Of a DNA stretch of 64,000 bases, positions 7,286 through 15,360 are shown in pieces. The notes beneath the pieces are model-generated. The model had not been told where the DNA came from. It searched no databases and saw nothing but the letters and a program-made list of their open reading frames with translations. Each line of letters begins with the position of its first letter. Within the stretch, counting starts at the first letter, position 1. The position numbers and the translations under genes were made by a program. Source of the DNA: Pedobacter kyonggii (GTDB taxonomy: Bacteria > Bacteroidota > Bacteroidia > Sphingobacteriales > Sphingobacteriaceae); the NCBI RefSeq assembly GCF_004310665.1, contig NZ_SIXF01000005.1:62001-126000 (forward strand). Reading direction: 5' to 3'.

Positions 7286-10123
7286 TTACTTACTCAAATA
7301 CATGGATTTATCTTTGTAAAGTTTGCGGAAGTAAGGATCTTCTAAATCTTTGATGAAACGGATCGCCTCACCAGTAGATTTCATTTCAGGGCCTAACTCT
7401 TTCGCAACCTCCGGGAATTTCTCGTAAGAGAAAACCGGTTCTTTAATGGCATAACCTTCAAGCTTACGAACAATCGTAAAATCTTTCAGTTTCGCTACAC
7501 CCAACATAATTTTAGCTGCGATATTAATGTATGGAACATCATAAGCTTTTGCGATGAAAGGAACCGTACGCGATGCCCTAGGGTTTGCCTCGATTACATA
7601 AACTTTCTCATCCTTAATGGCGAACTGAATGTTCAATAAACCACGTACATCTAGTGCTTTTGCAATTTTGACCGAATATTCTTCCATTGCTTTAGTTACC
7701 GTTTCTGATAAGCTGAATGTAGGTAATACGGCAAATGAATCTCCTGAGTGGATACCTGCAGGTTCGATGTGCTCCATCATACCCACAATGTGTACATCCT
7801 CACCGTCAGAGATCGAATCAGATTCTGCTTCTTCTGCCCTATCTAAGAAGTGATCAATCAATACACGGTTGCCCGGTAAATCGCCCAATAATTTTACTAC
7901 TGCTTTTTCCAGGTCTTCATCGTTGATTACGATGCTCATGCCTTGTCCACCCAATACATAACTCGGACGGACCAACACTGGGTAACCTACTTCGTTTGCT
8001 ACAACGATTGCTTCTTCAGCATTCTCTGCAACACCATATTTTGGATAAGGAATATCTAATTCTTTCAACAGGTCTGAGAAACGGCCACGGTCTTCGGCAA
8101 TGTCCATATTCTCGAAAGATGTTCCGATAATTTTGATGCCTCTTTCTGTTAATTTCTCAGCCATTTTCAACGCTGTTTGTCCACCCAATTGAACGATAAC
8201 GCCTACTGGTTTTTCCAACTCGATAATTTCGCGGACATGTTCCCAGAAAACCGGCTCGAAATATAATTTATCGGCCATGTTAAAGTCTGTTGAAACCGTT
8301 TCAGGGTTACAGTTAATCATGATGGCCTCAAAACCTGTTTCTTTTGCTGCCAATAAACCGTGCACACAAGAGTAATCGAATTCGATACCCTGACCGATAC
8401 GGTTAGGACCTGAACCCAATACAATTACCTTTTTCTTATCAGATGGAACAGATTCGTTTTCCTCTTCGAAAGTAGAGTAGTAGTATGGTGTTTTGGCTGG
8501 GAACTCCGCAGCGCAGGTATCAACCATTTTATATACCCTGTTTATACCTAAAGCTTTACGGCGATCGTAAACTTCATCTTCAGTAACATTCCCTAACAAC
8601 CAGGCGATCTGGATATCAGAGAAACCTTTTTGTTTAAGCGTTACGAAGAAATCTTGAGGGATATTGTTTAGTGAATATCTTTTTAATTCAGTTTCAAGCA
8701 ATACAAGCTCCTGAATCTGGTTTAAGAACCATTTGTCAATTTTGGTTACCTTACGGATAGACTCCAGAGGTACGCCCATTGCCATGGCATCTTTTATTAA
8801 GAACAAACGGTTCCATGAAGCGTGCTCCAAACCGTCCATAATCTCTTCAATATTGCGAACCTGTCTGCCATCTGCACCTAAACCAGCGCGGTTGATCTCT
8901 AAACTCTGACAAGCTTTTTGTAGTGCTTCGATAAAAGTACGGCCAATTGCCATTACCTCACCAACCGATTTCATCTGCAAGCCAAGCTCTTTGTTAGCGC
9001 CTTTAAATTTATCGAAGTTCCAGCGAGGTATTTTAACGATTACGTAATCTAAAGTAGGTTCGAAATATGCTGAAGTGGTTTTGGTAATCTGGTTTTCAAT
9101 TTCATCCAGGTTGTAACCGATGGCTAGTTTTGCTGCAATTTTTGCAATTGGATAACCGGTTGCTTTACTTGCCAAAGCTGATGAACGTGATACACGTGGG
9201 TTAATTTCGATGGCGATAATTTCATCGTTTGCCGGGTTAACCGAAAACTGAACATTACAGCCGCCAGCGAAGTTGCCAATTGCACGCATCATTTTGATCG
9301 CTTGGTTACGCATATCCTGGTAACAACGATCAGATAAGGTCATTGCCGGAGCAACAGTGATCGAATCTCCTGTGTGGATGCCCATCGGATCAAAGTTTTC
9401 GATCGAACAGATAATGATTACGTTATCATTGCTGTCTCTTAACAACTCCAATTCATATTCTTTCCAGCCTAAAACAGCTTTCTCTACTAATACTTCATGT
9501 GTTGGCGAAGCCTCTAAACCACGTTTTAAAGCGGCATCGAACTCTTCTTTTTTGTGTACGAAACCACCACCAGAACCACCTAAGGTATATGATGGACGGA
9601 TTACCAATGGGTAACCGATTTCTTGTGCTGCTTCTTTGCCTTCTAAAAATGAGTTGGCAATTTTCGATTCGGCAACACCTACACCGATATCAACCATTAA
9701 CTGGCGGAAAGATTCGCGGTTTTCGGTTTTTTCAATTGCAGCAACATCTACACCAACTACTTTTACACCATATTTTTCCCAAACACCACGTTCTTCAGCT
9801 TCTTTACAAAGGTTTAATGCCGTTTGGCCTCCCATGGTAGGAAGTACCGCATCAATTCTAGGTAAATCTGCAGAGTCGATGTGCTCTTGTAAAATAACCT
9901 CTATTGAATCAACAGTTAACGGGCGCAGATAAACATGGTCGCCGATAACCTTATCCGTCATAATTGTAGCCGGATTAGAGTTGATAATGGAAACGGTAAT
10001 TCCTTCTTCTTTTAAAGAAAGAGCCGCTTGCGAACCCGAGTAATCAAATTCACAGGCTTGGCCAATAATAATTGGTCCAGATCCGATAATCAGTACTGAG
10101 CGTATGGAAGTGTCTTTAGGCAT
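7286..10123 (-). CDS. carB: Carbamoyl-phosphate synthase large subunit, lacking the allosteric domain
   Basis: The 945-residue protein has the two homologous ATP-grasp halves of CarB. The first starts with SVLIIGSGPIIIGQACEFDY and the second, near residue 570, with VIVLGSGPNRIGQGIEFDY. Glycine-rich ATP loops (RPSYTLGGSGGG; RPSYVLGGQGM) and the metal-binding EINPR / EANPR motifs are intact. It makes carbamoyl phosphate from bicarbonate, ATP and ammonia supplied by CarA, for arginine and pyrimidine synthesis. E. coli CarB has 1073 residues; here the chain ends after the carbamate-phosphorylating half, so the C-terminal MGS-like regulatory domain that binds UMP, IMP and ornithine is missing. No carA is seen next to it. 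Confidence 0.96.
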   Translation of the reverse strand: MPKDTSIRSVLIIGSGPIIIGQACEFDYSGSQAALSLKEEGITVSIINSNPATIMTDKVIGDHVYLRPLTVDSIEVILQEHIDSADLPRIDAVLPTMGGQTALNLCKEAEERGVWEKYGVKVVGVDVAAIEKTENRESFRQLMVDIGVGVAESKIANSFLEGKEAAQEIGYPLVIRPSYTLGGSGGGFVHKKEEFDAALKRGLEASPTHEVLVEKAVLGWKEYELELLRDSNDNVIIICSIENFDPMGIHTGDSITVAPAMTLSDRCYQDMRNQAIKMMRAIGNFAGGCNVQFSVNPANDEIIAIEINPRVSRSSALASKATGYPIAKIAAKLAIGYNLDEIENQITKTTSAYFEPTLDYVIVKIPRWNFDKFKGANKELGLQMKSVGEVMAIGRTFIEALQKACQSLEINRAGLGADGRQVRNIEEIMDGLEHASWNRLFLIKDAMAMGVPLESIRKVTKIDKWFLNQIQELVLLETELKRYSLNNIPQDFFVTLKQKGFSDIQIAWLLGNVTEDEVYDRRKALGINRVYKMVDTCAAEFPAKTPYYYSTFEEENESVPSDKKKVIVLGSGPNRIGQGIEFDYSCVHGLLAAKETGFEAIMINCNPETVSTDFNMADKLYFEPVFWEHVREIIELEKPVGVIVQLGGQTALKMAEKLTERGIKIIGTSFENMDIAEDRGRFSDLLKELDIPYPKYGVAENAEEAIVVANEVGYPVLVRPSYVLGGQGMSIVINDEDLEKAVVKLLGDLPGNRVLIDHFLDRAEEAESDSISDGEDVHIVGMMEHIEPAGIHSGDSFAVLPTFSLSETVTKAMEEYSVKIAKALDVRGLLNIQFAIKDEKVYVIEANPRASRTVPFIAKAYDVPYINIAAKIMLGVAKLKDFTIVRKLEGYAIKEPVFSYEKFPEVAKELGPEMKSTGEAIRFIKDLEDPYFRKLYKDKSMYLSK

Positions 10124-10280
10124 GATAAAGCTTAAACAATAATTAAAATTCTAAAGTATTGGTTCTTTTGAAACCCTGAAAGCAACGAGATTTTGTGCTT
10201 GTAAGAAGAAAAATCCCAACTGTTCTGTCGGGATGCAAAGATACATCTTTAGCGTGATTTTAAGGCGTTTTTTTTAAAAT

Positions 10281-10311
10281 AAAAAAGAGCACTATTTAAG
10301 TGCTCTTTTTT
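10281..10311 (-). terminator. Rho-independent terminator of the small secreted-protein gene
   Basis: A perfect 12-bp stem (10281-10292 with 10300-10311, core AGAGCAC/GTGCTCT) with a 7-nt loop has A and T runs on both sides. It lies just downstream of the minus-strand gene ending at 10335. Confidence 0.85.
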
Positions 10312-10334
10312 AGATTTTTCTTTTGCGAAATGAA

Positions 10335-10652
10335 CTATTGCTGTAATTTAATTTCGCCTAAATCTGTAGTGGCGCTATCTTTTACGGCAATCTTTTCTAT
10401 AACAGCATCTTTGTATGGTGCATTGGCTTTTACCACAACGGTATAAACGCCTTCTTTAAGGTTAGTAAAAGTAAAAACACCTTGACTAACCTGCGCTTTT
10501 AGCGTGTCTGTCGCCGCTACAAGCGAAACAGCAGAAGCCGCATCACCAGGCGTAATTTTTCCGATTATTCCACCCAATTTAATATTTGTAAAGGCAATTG
10601 AACCTAAAGCAAATACAATGAGCAGAGATAATACAACACATAACTTTTTCAT
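10335..10652 (-). CDS. Small secreted carboxypeptidase-regulatory-like (CnaB/transthyretin fold) protein
   Basis: The 105-residue product has an N-terminal hydrophobic signal (about 1-21) and then a single beta-sandwich of the carboxypeptidase regulatory type: GKITPGDAASAVSLVAATDT, then FTFTNLKEGVYTVVVKANAP and a final strand pair. This is the small domain normally found at the N-terminus of TonB receptors, here on its own. It is predicted to be periplasmic or surface-exposed. No catalytic residues are expected; the role is unknown. It has its own downstream terminator. Confidence 0.65.
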   Translation of the reverse strand: MKKLCVVLSLLIVFALGSIAFTNIKLGGIIGKITPGDAASAVSLVAATDTLKAQVSQGVFTFTNLKEGVYTVVVKANAPYKDAVIEKIAVKDSATTDLGEIKLQQ

Positions 10653-10920
10653 GGTATAACGTTTTAGTTGTTGATGTCTTAAATAAATAACACCATTTAG
10701 TACAAATAGTTTTAAATAATGAACACTAATTTTTAGAATGTACTATAAATTATACACGACTGTCAAAACCAAATGTACGATTTTATTGTAAATGTTAATT
10801 AATGTTAAAAGAATTTGGTAAAAGTGGGGCTACAGGTCAGAATTAAGTCACGAAGTTGTGATATTGGAAATATTGGCAATAATGTTGTAATAAGCAGAAC
10901 ATATACGCGTTTTGTATATA

Positions 10921-11040
10921 CTTTAGACAATGATCTAAAGCTTCCTCCGCGGATTAGTTACCCGCCATGAGGATTTCTTCATAAATAGTTTGTTTGGTTT
11001 ATTATCCGGTTAGAGGAGCCCTCCTCAACCGGATTTTTTC
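10921..11040 (+). ncRNA. Candidate structured small RNA with three hairpins
   Basis: Three consecutive hairpins are visible. The first is CTTTAGA (10921-10927) with TCTAAAG (10934-10940). The second has outer CCTC (10944-10947) with GAGG (10969-10972) and inner GCGG (10949-10952) with CCGC (10962-10965). The third is a GC-rich stem followed by a run of T (11004-11040). There is no reading frame. A good promoter box for the next gene lies after the terminator, so this looks like a separate transcript rather than a leader. A Bacteroidota 6S-like RNA or another small RNA is possible; I cannot assign a family. The 5' end is a guess and no perfect promoter box was found. The stretch 10653-10920 upstream holds nothing else I can support. 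Confidence 0.45.
11004..11040 (+). terminator. Strong rho-independent terminator with no coding gene upstream
   Basis: ATCCGGTTAGAGGAG (11004-11018) pairs with CTCCTCAACCGGAT (11021-11034) with one bulged base, and TTTTTT follows. The nearest upstream gene is on the other strand, so its purpose would be to end the candidate small RNA. Confidence 0.8.
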
Positions 11041-11058
11041 TTTTAAGGCTTTTTCCTT

Positions 11059-11066
11059 TACATTTG
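11059..11066 (+). promoter_or_regulatory. Bacteroidota -7 promoter box
   Basis: TACATTTG matches the Bacteroidota -7 consensus TAnnTTTG exactly. It lies 21 bp before the preferred GTG start at 11088. This spacing suggests a short leader and argues against the TTG at 11064, which overlaps the box. No clear -33 TTG was found. Confidence 0.6.
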
Positions 11067-11087
11067 ACCGTATTCAGAAAAGATATC

Positions 11088-11618
11088 GTGAATAAAAACA
11101 TTAAAAAGATCGCTATTGTTGGCCCGGAAAGTACGGGGAAATCTACTATATCTCAATTGCTGGCGAAATATTATAAAGTTTCTTGGGTGCCAGAGTATGC
11201 CCGCTATTACTGCGAAAACCTGGTTGCCGATTATACGCTGCAAGATGAAGTGAACATGTTTTACGGGCAGGTAGCTTTAGAGGATGCTATTTTAGTAACT
11301 ACTGAAAGCGATTTTATTATTTGTGATACGACTTTTGTTACGGTAAAGATTTGGAGCGATGAAGTATTAGGCGAAACACCACAGCCAGTGCTGGATGCAC
11401 TGCCTAAGAGACCATACGACCTGTATCTGTTAATGGACATTGATTTGCCCTGGCAAGATGATCCGCTGCGCGATTTCCCCCATAAGCGCGAGTATTTTAT
11501 GCAGGTTTGGCATAAGGAACTGAAAGCACTAAATGCGAATTATAAAGTAATTGGTGGATTGGGTGATGAAAGGTTCGAAAATGCAATTAGGGTAGTAAAC
11601 GATTTTCTTGGTGTATAA
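11088..11618 (+). CDS. NadR-like AAA ATPase (probable nicotinamide riboside kinase-like)
   Basis: The product (about 176 residues from GTG) opens with IAIVGPESTGKST, a P-loop, followed by VPEYARYY and DTTFVTVKIWS. These are features of the NadR C-terminal kinase family (AAA_28), which phosphorylates nicotinamide riboside. In Bacteroidota such a gene is often found close to thiamine or PnuC-type transport genes, and here a TPP-riboswitch locus follows about 0.8 kb later. Substrate is therefore uncertain: nicotinamide riboside is the family guess, a thiamine-related compound is an inference from context. The GTG start is chosen because of the promoter position and because it puts the P-loop 8-17 residues from the N-terminus, as usual. 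Confidence 0.7.
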   Translation: MNKNIKKIAIVGPESTGKSTISQLLAKYYKVSWVPEYARYYCENLVADYTLQDEVNMFYGQVALEDAILVTTESDFIICDTTFVTVKIWSDEVLGETPQPVLDALPKRPYDLYLLMDIDLPWQDDPLRDFPHKREYFMQVWHKELKALNANYKVIGGLGDERFENAIRVVNDFLGV

Positions 11619-11662
11619 GAAAACAGACGTTTCTTGATTAAATTGATGACTTTGTTTCGGAG

Positions 11663-12330
11663 TTGTCAAAAGCTCGGAACCTTTCATTTCCAATTAATAA
11701 TAAAATGGTTTTTTTTAGGAAATGAAAGGTTAGTATTTCATAGGTACTATAGTCCCGCCATTCGCTATAGCTCCGATAGAAAAAATCGGAGGCTGCCGCT
11801 GCTGTCGGGTTTACGTACAGGGGTTTGCTTCAGGGCACCAAAATTGTCAAATAAACCCGATTGTCTGGAAGAGCTTCCGATCCTTCATCGGAACCCGTAC
11901 CAAAAGCGGGGCTGAAATTGTCAAAAGCTCGGAACCGTTCATTTCCAATTAATAATAAAATGGTTTTTTTTAGGAAATGGAGGGGCAGTGTTTCATAGAT
12001 GCTGTAGCCCAGCCATTCGCTTTATTTCGTTACACTACGTGTTCACTCCTGTCGGGTAGGTAACAAGGGTTTGCTACCGTGGTGCCTAAAACACGAAACG
12101 CTTGCTGGGTAGCCAATTGTATAATTGGCGTTTTCGTTCCGTAGGAACGTTTGGTGATCATCCATTAATATTTAACCAGCCTGGTCATTTAAACCCGATC
12201 GAGTGGGATGCTGTAAATTTAAGCACTATTTTTTGCTTTTTATGGTGTGCTTGCTTGTTTTACAGGTTTCATCGGAAGCAGAAGTGGGACTGAAGATGCC
12301 AAGCACACGGAACCCTTCATTTTCTAAACC
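11663..12330. repeat. Block of two tandem 255-bp structured repeats (second copy interrupted)
   Basis: Two copies start with TTGTCAAAAGCTCGGAACC-like sequence at 11663 and 11918, a 255-bp period. The first copy carries a perfect 14-bp inverted repeat (11678-11691 with 11718-11731), the stem TCGGGTTTA/TAAACCCGA (11805-11813 with 11852-11860) and the hairpin TTCCGAT/ATCGGAA (11875-11881 with 11887-11893). The second copy keeps the start, then is interrupted near 12090-12190 by sequence with its own hairpins (GCCAATT/AATTGGC; CGTTCC/GGAACG) and again near 12205-12265, before repeat-like sequence resumes to about 12330. The same family recurs at 33536-33970. Nothing in 11619-12430 looks like a gene. 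Confidence 0.8.
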
Positions 12331-12432
12331 TAAAACTCCAACAAATTCGTTAAATAATACTATAAAGTTGTCATTTTTTTGCTCAATTAGCCTGCAATAA
12401 ATCAAAAATCACGCTAATTCCTAAATATTTTC

Positions 12433-12440
12433 TACATTTG
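12433..12440 (+). promoter_or_regulatory. Bacteroidota -7 promoter box of the thiamine locus
   Basis: TACATTTG matches TAnnTTTG exactly and lies about 10 bp before the conserved start of the TPP riboswitch, placing a start site near 12447. No clear -33 element was seen at the usual distance. Confidence 0.65.
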
Positions 12441-12449
12441 CACCATCAT

Positions 12450-12611
12450 TAGGGGTGCCTTGTTTAAATAACACAAAAACAGGCTGAGATCATACCCATT
12501 TTATAGGCGAAAGGTAAAAGGCAGACGGTGGAGGGTAAAACCCTAAGCCCTAAACCTCAAAACCCTAAACCTTATAAATGCACCTGATCCGGGTAATGCC
12601 GGCGTAGGGAT
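12450..12611 (+). promoter_or_regulatory. TPP riboswitch (THI element)
   Basis: The conserved TPP aptamer pieces are in order: AGGGGTGCC (12451-12459), GGCTGAGATCATACCC (12482-12497), then ACCTGATC followed by CGGGTAATGCCGGCGTAGGGA (12582-12610). The P3 arm is recognisable as CATTTTATA (12498-12506) against TATAAATG (12573-12580), with an unusually long apical loop of about 66 nt. The loop is rich in CCCTAAA-like units and contains a small GGGT/ACCC hairpin. Downstream, ATCGG (12637-12641) can pair with CCGAT (12655-12659) shortly before the TTG start, but no classical terminator is visible, so control may act on translation. It should switch off the receptor gene when thiamine diphosphate is plentiful. 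Confidence 0.95.
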
Positions 12612-12682
12612 TGGAGTTATGGAAGTTTAACTGAAAATCGGCAATGCCCCTTTTCCGATGGGTTTAACTAAAAACAATAAAA

Positions 12683-15127
12683 TTGAAAAATTTACTTTTT
12701 GCAGCGCTCGTTGCAATGTTGCCTTTCTTTGCATCGGCACAGATTTCTGTTACAGGTAAAGTAACAGACCAAAACCAGCAGCCACTTTCCGGCGCTACGG
12801 TTAAATTAAGAAATCAAAAAACCGCAGTAGTGAGCGATGCCTCGGGAAATTACAGCATCACTAATCTGGTTAACGGAAAATACATGATTGTGGTAAGTTA
12901 TGTAGGTTATAAAACAATCGAAAAAGCTGTAGAACTTAAACAACATGCTACGCTGGATTTTAGCCTCTCGCCACAAAATTTCCTAGCAGATGAGGTAATT
13001 GTTCGTGCAACACGGGCGACAGAAAAATCAGCAACTACATATAAGAACATCAGCAAGGAAGAAATCCAACAGAATAACTTCGGACAGGATCTGCCTTTCA
13101 TTCTGCAGAACACTCCAGGAGTTGTAGTTAATTCTGATGCTGGTGCCGGCGTAGGTTACACCGGTATCCGTATCCGCGGTAGCGACAATAGCAGGATCAA
13201 TGTAACGGTTAACGGTATTCCGATAAACGATAGCGAAAGCCAGGGTACGTTTTATGTAAACATGCCCGATTTTGCTTCATCTGTAGATAATATTCAGATT
13301 CAGCGTGGTGTAGGTACTTCAACCAATGGCGCAGGTGCATTCGGTGCGAGTTTAAATATCCAGACAACTGCCAGCGAAATGGAGCCCTATGCGGAAGTAA
13401 ACAACACTTACGGCAGTTTCAATACCTGGAAAAACACCGTTAAGGTTGGAACAGGTTTGATTAACAACCGCTTTAGCTTTGATGGCCGTTTGTCAAGGAT
13501 CAGTTCTGATGGTTATGTAGACCGCGGTTCATCTCTGCTTAAATCATATTTTCTATCTGGTGCCTATCACGGCAATAAAGACCTGTTGCGCGTAAATGTT
13601 TTCTCAGGAAATGAGAAAACCTATCAATCATGGAACGGTATTCCGCAATCACGTTTAGAAAATGATGTGGTTGGAATGAATGCCTATATTGACAGAAACG
13701 GATTGGGTGCAGATGACGCCGCTAATCTTTTAAACTCTGGAAGAACTTACAACAGTTTCTTGTACAATAACCAAACGGATAACTATACACAGAACCATTA
13801 CCAGTTAATTTATGCCAGACAGCTTTCTGATCAGTTTTCTTTTAACGGCGCTTTACACTATACTAAGGGCGAAGGTTATTATGAAGAATACAGGACACAG
13901 GATGAGCTGAAAAATTATGGATTAAATCCAGTTGTTATTCCAGGGGGAACACCAATTACAAGCACAGACCTGATTCGTCGCCGTTGGTTGGATAACGATT
14001 TTTATGGTGTTACCTATGCTTTTAACTATGGGCCTCAAAAGAATTTAAACTTTACTTTGGGCGGTGCGTATAACGAATATAAAGGCGCCCATTTTGGGCA
14101 GGTAATCTGGGCACAATATGCTTCAAATGGAAATATAGACAGGCATTATTATGATAACGATGGTTTTAAAACCGATTTTAACATTTATAGTAAAGTAAAC
14201 TATAGTCCGGTAGAATCGTTAAGCTTATTTGCCGACTTACAGTACCGCAGGGTATATTTTGATATCGCCGGAACGGAAAATAAACTGAACACCCTAGCCG
14301 TTAACGAAACCTTAAATTTCTTTAACCCGAAATTTGGTGCAACATATTTTATCAATCCACAGAGCAATGTTTATGCCTCATTTAGTGTGGCCAACAAAGA
14401 GCCTAACAGAGATGATTATACAGATGCGGCCGTTGGTATTTCACCAAAACCTGAACGCTTGAATGATTTAGAGTTAGGTTATCGATTTAAAAATGATAGA
14501 TTTAATGTCGGTGCAAATGCCTATGGCATGTTTTATAAAAACCAATTGGTGGTTACTGGAAAAATAAATGATGTTGGCGGAAATTTCCGTCAGAATGTAG
14601 ATAGAAGCTATCGTTTAGGTATAGAAGTGGATGGCTCTTACATCATCAGCCAGCAATTTGTATTAAACGCCAATGCAGCATTGAGTAGAAATAAAATTAA
14701 GAACTTTACCGAATATTATGATGATTATGATAACGGTGGGCAGGTAGTAAACAACTATGAATTAACTGATATCTCTTATTCTCCCAAAGCTGTTCTTTTT
14801 GGGGAGCTTGTTTATAAGCCTGTTAGTGGTTTTGCTGTAGCCTTACAGAGCAAATACGTAAGCAAACAATACCTGGATAATACACAGAACAACGATAGGA
14901 CCATTAACGGTTACTGGGTAAGCAACGCACGTTTGGGCTACGACTTTAAATTTGCAGGTGTTAAAAACGTAAACCTGGGCTTATTGGTAAACAATGTTTT
15001 CGATAAGAAATACGAAAGCAATGGTTATACCTATGGCTACCAGGCAGGTGGAAGCAGAATTACCGAAAATTTCTTTTACCCACAAGCGGGAACTAACTTT
15101 TTGCTAAGTTTGAATGTGAAATTTTAA
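12683..15127 (+). CDS. TonB-dependent receptor, probable thiamine/thiamine-precursor uptake
   Basis: The 814-residue product has a signal peptide ending ASAQ (residue 20), a carboxypeptidase-like domain (about 22-105, GKVTDQNQQPLSGATVKLRN), a TonB plug (about 120-225, with GVGYTGIRIRGSDNSRINVT) and a beta-barrel to a final aromatic (NVKF). It imports a ligand through the outer membrane using TonB energy. The TPP riboswitch directly upstream and thiE downstream make thiamine or a phosphate/precursor the likely ligand; this is inference from context. It starts with TTG: this codon gives a full signal peptide, whereas the first ATG would remove most of it. Confidence 0.9.
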   Translation: MKNLLFAALVAMLPFFASAQISVTGKVTDQNQQPLSGATVKLRNQKTAVVSDASGNYSITNLVNGKYMIVVSYVGYKTIEKAVELKQHATLDFSLSPQNFLADEVIVRATRATEKSATTYKNISKEEIQQNNFGQDLPFILQNTPGVVVNSDAGAGVGYTGIRIRGSDNSRINVTVNGIPINDSESQGTFYVNMPDFASSVDNIQIQRGVGTSTNGAGAFGASLNIQTTASEMEPYAEVNNTYGSFNTWKNTVKVGTGLINNRFSFDGRLSRISSDGYVDRGSSLLKSYFLSGAYHGNKDLLRVNVFSGNEKTYQSWNGIPQSRLENDVVGMNAYIDRNGLGADDAANLLNSGRTYNSFLYNNQTDNYTQNHYQLIYARQLSDQFSFNGALHYTKGEGYYEEYRTQDELKNYGLNPVVIPGGTPITSTDLIRRRWLDNDFYGVTYAFNYGPQKNLNFTLGGAYNEYKGAHFGQVIWAQYASNGNIDRHYYDNDGFKTDFNIYSKVNYSPVESLSLFADLQYRRVYFDIAGTENKLNTLAVNETLNFFNPKFGATYFINPQSNVYASFSVANKEPNRDDYTDAAVGISPKPERLNDLELGYRFKNDRFNVGANAYGMFYKNQLVVTGKINDVGGNFRQNVDRSYRLGIEVDGSYIISQQFVLNANAALSRNKIKNFTEYYDDYDNGGQVVNNYELTDISYSPKAVLFGELVYKPVSGFAVALQSKYVSKQYLDNTQNNDRTINGYWVSNARLGYDFKFAGVKNVNLGLLVNNVFDKKYESNGYTYGYQAGGSRITENFFYPQAGTNFLLSLNVKF

Positions 15128-15138
15128 TCTGTTATTCA

Positions 15139-15183
15139 GAGTTGACAACTTTCCGGGCAATCGCCTATTAAAGTTGTCAACTC
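15139..15183. repeat. Perfect 14-bp inverted repeat after the receptor gene
   Basis: GAGTTGACAACTTT (15139-15152) pairs with AAAGTTGTCAACTC (15170-15183), loop 17 nt. No T-run follows; instead a palindrome AACAATTAATTGTT is found at 15185-15198. It may stabilise the 3' end of the receptor mRNA or act as a weak terminator. Confidence 0.7.
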
Positions 15184-15212
15184 GAACAATTAATTGTTGG
15201 CTCACTAAACAA

Positions 15213-15325
15213 GATCCTATTCAGATGGTCTGTGCGCCATAGCATATGAAACTGAATACAAAAAAGTTAAAGCTAAAATAGGATCGTCATTGCAGAATAC
15301 ATTTGCAATGGCGATTTTGTTTATA
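15213..15325 (+). promoter_or_regulatory. Attenuator-like pair of competing hairpins before thiE
   Basis: ATCGTCATTGCA (15283-15294) pairs with TGCAATGGCGAT (15304-15315) as a 12-bp stem with one G-U pair, followed by TTTTGTTTAT, resembling a terminator. Its first three bases are also the end of AATAGGATC (15277-15285), which can pair perfectly with GATCCTATT (15213-15221). The two structures share bases and cannot both form completely. Regulation of thiE by readthrough is possible but unproven. Confidence 0.4.
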
Positions 15326-15360
15326 TTGCCCTCCTGATCTTAAAATCCTGTTCACCCAGT

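Noticed and set aside
7629-9932. Several open frames on the plus strand opposite carB
   Set aside because: They are antisense shadows of a highly conserved gene; their translations show no protein-like domain and no start signals.
11634-12400. Short reading frames inside the first repeat block
   Set aside because: They have no protein-like composition, depend on repeat sequence and are not shared between the repeat copies.
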